Shown: piece by piece, positions 63,123-64,000 of the stretch
How the letters are laid out: each line of letters begins with the position of its first letter
How positions within the stretch are numbered: the stretch's first letter is position 1
NCBI GenBank assembly: GCA_000721375.1
Contig: JOGW01000010.1
Location: 310,001-374,000 of the forward strand
Length of the DNA stretch: 64,000 bases
Reading direction: 5' to 3'
From: Streptomyces sp. NRRL B-3428
Lineage (GTDB): Bacteria > Actinomycetota > Actinomycetes > Streptomycetales > Streptomycetaceae
Notes under the pieces: generated by a model
Database searches by the model: none
What the model was told of the DNA's origin: nothing
What the model saw: the letters and a program-made list of their open reading frames with translations, nothing else
Made by a program: the position numbers and the translations under genes

Positions 63123-63767
63123 TCAGCTCTTGGTCGAACTCCGCTTGCGCAGCGCGAACATCACGCCGCCGCCCGCCGCGACCAGGGCCACGGCGATACC
63201 GGCGATCAGGCCGGTGTTGGTGCTGGAACCCGTCTCCGCCAGGTTGGAATCTCCGGCAGGGGAGGGCTTGGCGGTGGGCGGCTCCGAGGGCTCCGGCGTC
63301 GCCGGGGCCGACGGCGTCTGCGACTCCTCCGGAGTCGACGGGGTCGGCTTCGGGGGCTCGGTCGGCTTGTCCGGCTTGCAGCCCTTGTCCGGGGTGGTGA
63401 GGTCCGGCTTGATGTCCTCGTCGACCGAACCGGCCTTCACGTGCACGCGGTACGTGGCCTTGGGCTGCCAGTCCTCGTTGAACGTGACGGTGACGCCCTC
63501 GCGGGAGCCCTTCACGTCCTGGGTGCCGATGAGCTTCTCCGCACCGTCCGCCTTCGCGTAGACGGTGATGGTCGCCGGGGTGCCCGAGGGGTCCTTGTCG
63601 GTGACGGTGATGACGCCCTGCTCACCGGTGCAGGTGGCGGCGGCGGTGAACTCGCTGATGTTGCAGGCGGCGGCGGAGCCGGCGAGGCCCAGCGTCAGCG
63701 CCGTGGCGGCGGCCGCGACACCGGCGAAGCGTGCGGCGCGGGTGGATATGTGGGGAGATACGGACAC
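63123..63767 (-). CDS. LAETG-anchored (class E sortase substrate) surface protein
   Basis: A 214-residue cell-wall protein: signal peptide (1-34, ending GSAAA), a beta-rich domain (35-130) with three cysteines, a Pro/Thr/Glu-rich wall-spanning stretch (135-170), then LAETG at 176-180, a hydrophobic helix and a basic tail (RKRSSTKS). LAxTG is the motif used by the class E sortases of Streptomyces, as in long chaplins. The start is GTG 63767 with AAGGA just upstream. No sortase gene lies in the window; the N-terminal domain is not recognised. Confidence 0.88.
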   Translation of the reverse strand: MSVSPHISTRAARFAGVAAAATALTLGLAGSAAACNISEFTAAATCTGEQGVITVTDKDPSGTPATITVYAKADGAEKLIGTQDVKGSREGVTVTFNEDWQPKATYRVHVKAGSVDEDIKPDLTTPDKGCKPDKPTEPPKPTPSTPEESQTPSAPATPEPSEPPTAKPSPAGDSNLAETGSSTNTGLIAGIAVALVAAGGGVMFALRKRSSTKS

Positions 63768-63907
63768 GGCTGTCCTTCACATGATCAATGCATTGGGCGG
63801 GGTGCGCGCGGGAGAGAAGCGTGCAGCTCGTGGCTCAACACCCCCATGGTCCCCACACGTTTACAAGTGCCCATGGCGCAGCGTCAATGCGTAGAGGAAT
63901 GCGGGCT

Positions 63908-64000
63908 TCAGTCTTGACCCCGGTTTGACTCTTCCAGGCTCAGGAGCGCCTCGGCCGCTTCCTCCACCGTGTTCACAAGTGCGATCCGGGACTCCATCGA
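63908..64000 (-). CDS. C-terminal tail of a further gene (5' part outside window)
   Basis: Thirty codons up to TGA at 63908-63910, read from the window edge: mostly helical and acidic (TVEEAAEALLSLEES), a plausible protein C-terminus. Too short to identify. Confidence 0.4.
   Translation of the reverse strand, partial: SMESRIALVNTVEEAAEALLSLEESNRGQD

Overview
The window is about 70% G+C, uses GTG starts freely, and is almost entirely coding. Its gene order (rpmB-recG-rsmD-coaD, rnc-mutM-smc, ftsY-nsdA-amtB-glnK-glnD-ffh, rpsP-rimM-trmD-rplS, four signal peptidases in a row, dprA-whiG, rpsB-tsf-pyrH-frr-cdsA) is that of the conserved core of a Streptomyces chromosome, corresponding from memory to roughly SCO5560-SCO5660 of S. 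coelicolor. whiG, nsdA and the sip cluster fix the genus. I see no insertion sequence, CRISPR array, phage gene, tRNA or rRNA gene.

Layout. 1-9200: end of thiL, rpmB, a DAK2/fatty-acid-kinase-like gene, recG, rsmD-coaD (overlapping), a SepIVA/DivIVA-like coiled-coil gene, a DUF177 gene, rpmF and rnc. 9300-16430: mutM, two small membrane-protein genes, a secreted CAP-domain protein, acylphosphatase, a 66-residue coiled-coil protein and smc. 16600-22830: a GlcP-like sugar permease, a flavin-dependent monooxygenase and an NCS1 nucleobase transporter on the minus strand, ftsY, and a small Prim-Pol-like protein. 23260-33180: nsdA, the nitrogen-control operon amtB-glnK-glnD behind a GlnR-type operator, ffh and ftsH. 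33280-36670: a methyltransferase-like gene, an archaeal/eukaryotic-type proS and an HExxH/zinc-ribbon protein. 36900-47470: rpsP-khpA-rimM-trmD-rplS, sipW-sipX-sipY, sipZ-nudix, a DUF2469 gene, then yraN-comM-dprA. 47720-50050: whiG, a TetR regulator and an M23 peptidase gene convergent with it. 50330-56760: rpsB-tsf, pyrH-frr-cdsA, a hypothetical gene behind a probable leaderless promoter, and rlmN. 56820-60830: a TPP riboswitch and the thiamine ABC transporter thiBPQ. 60945-63017: a secreted pectate lyase-pectinesterase fusion. 63120-64000: a LAETG cell-wall-anchored protein and the tail of one further gene.

How it works together. Most genes are housekeeping: translation (ribosomal proteins, EF-Ts, RRF, tRNA and rRNA methylases), the co-translational export route (ffh, ftsY, signal peptidases, ftsH), chromosome segregation and repair (smc, recG, mutM, dprA), nitrogen sensing, and two developmental regulators (nsdA, whiG). 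Accessory content sits in a few places: the NCS1/monooxygenase pair, proS and its neighbours, the pectin enzyme and the surface protein.

The most unusual signals are small-scale: a 63-bp hairpin element present twice (after smc and after ftsH), short tandem duplications spanning gene ends at three loci, an in-frame duplication in the WhiG N-terminus, an M23 gene with no stop codon before it runs antisense through its neighbour, and a promoter buried in a 19-bp hairpin. I did not find a clearly new multi-gene system.
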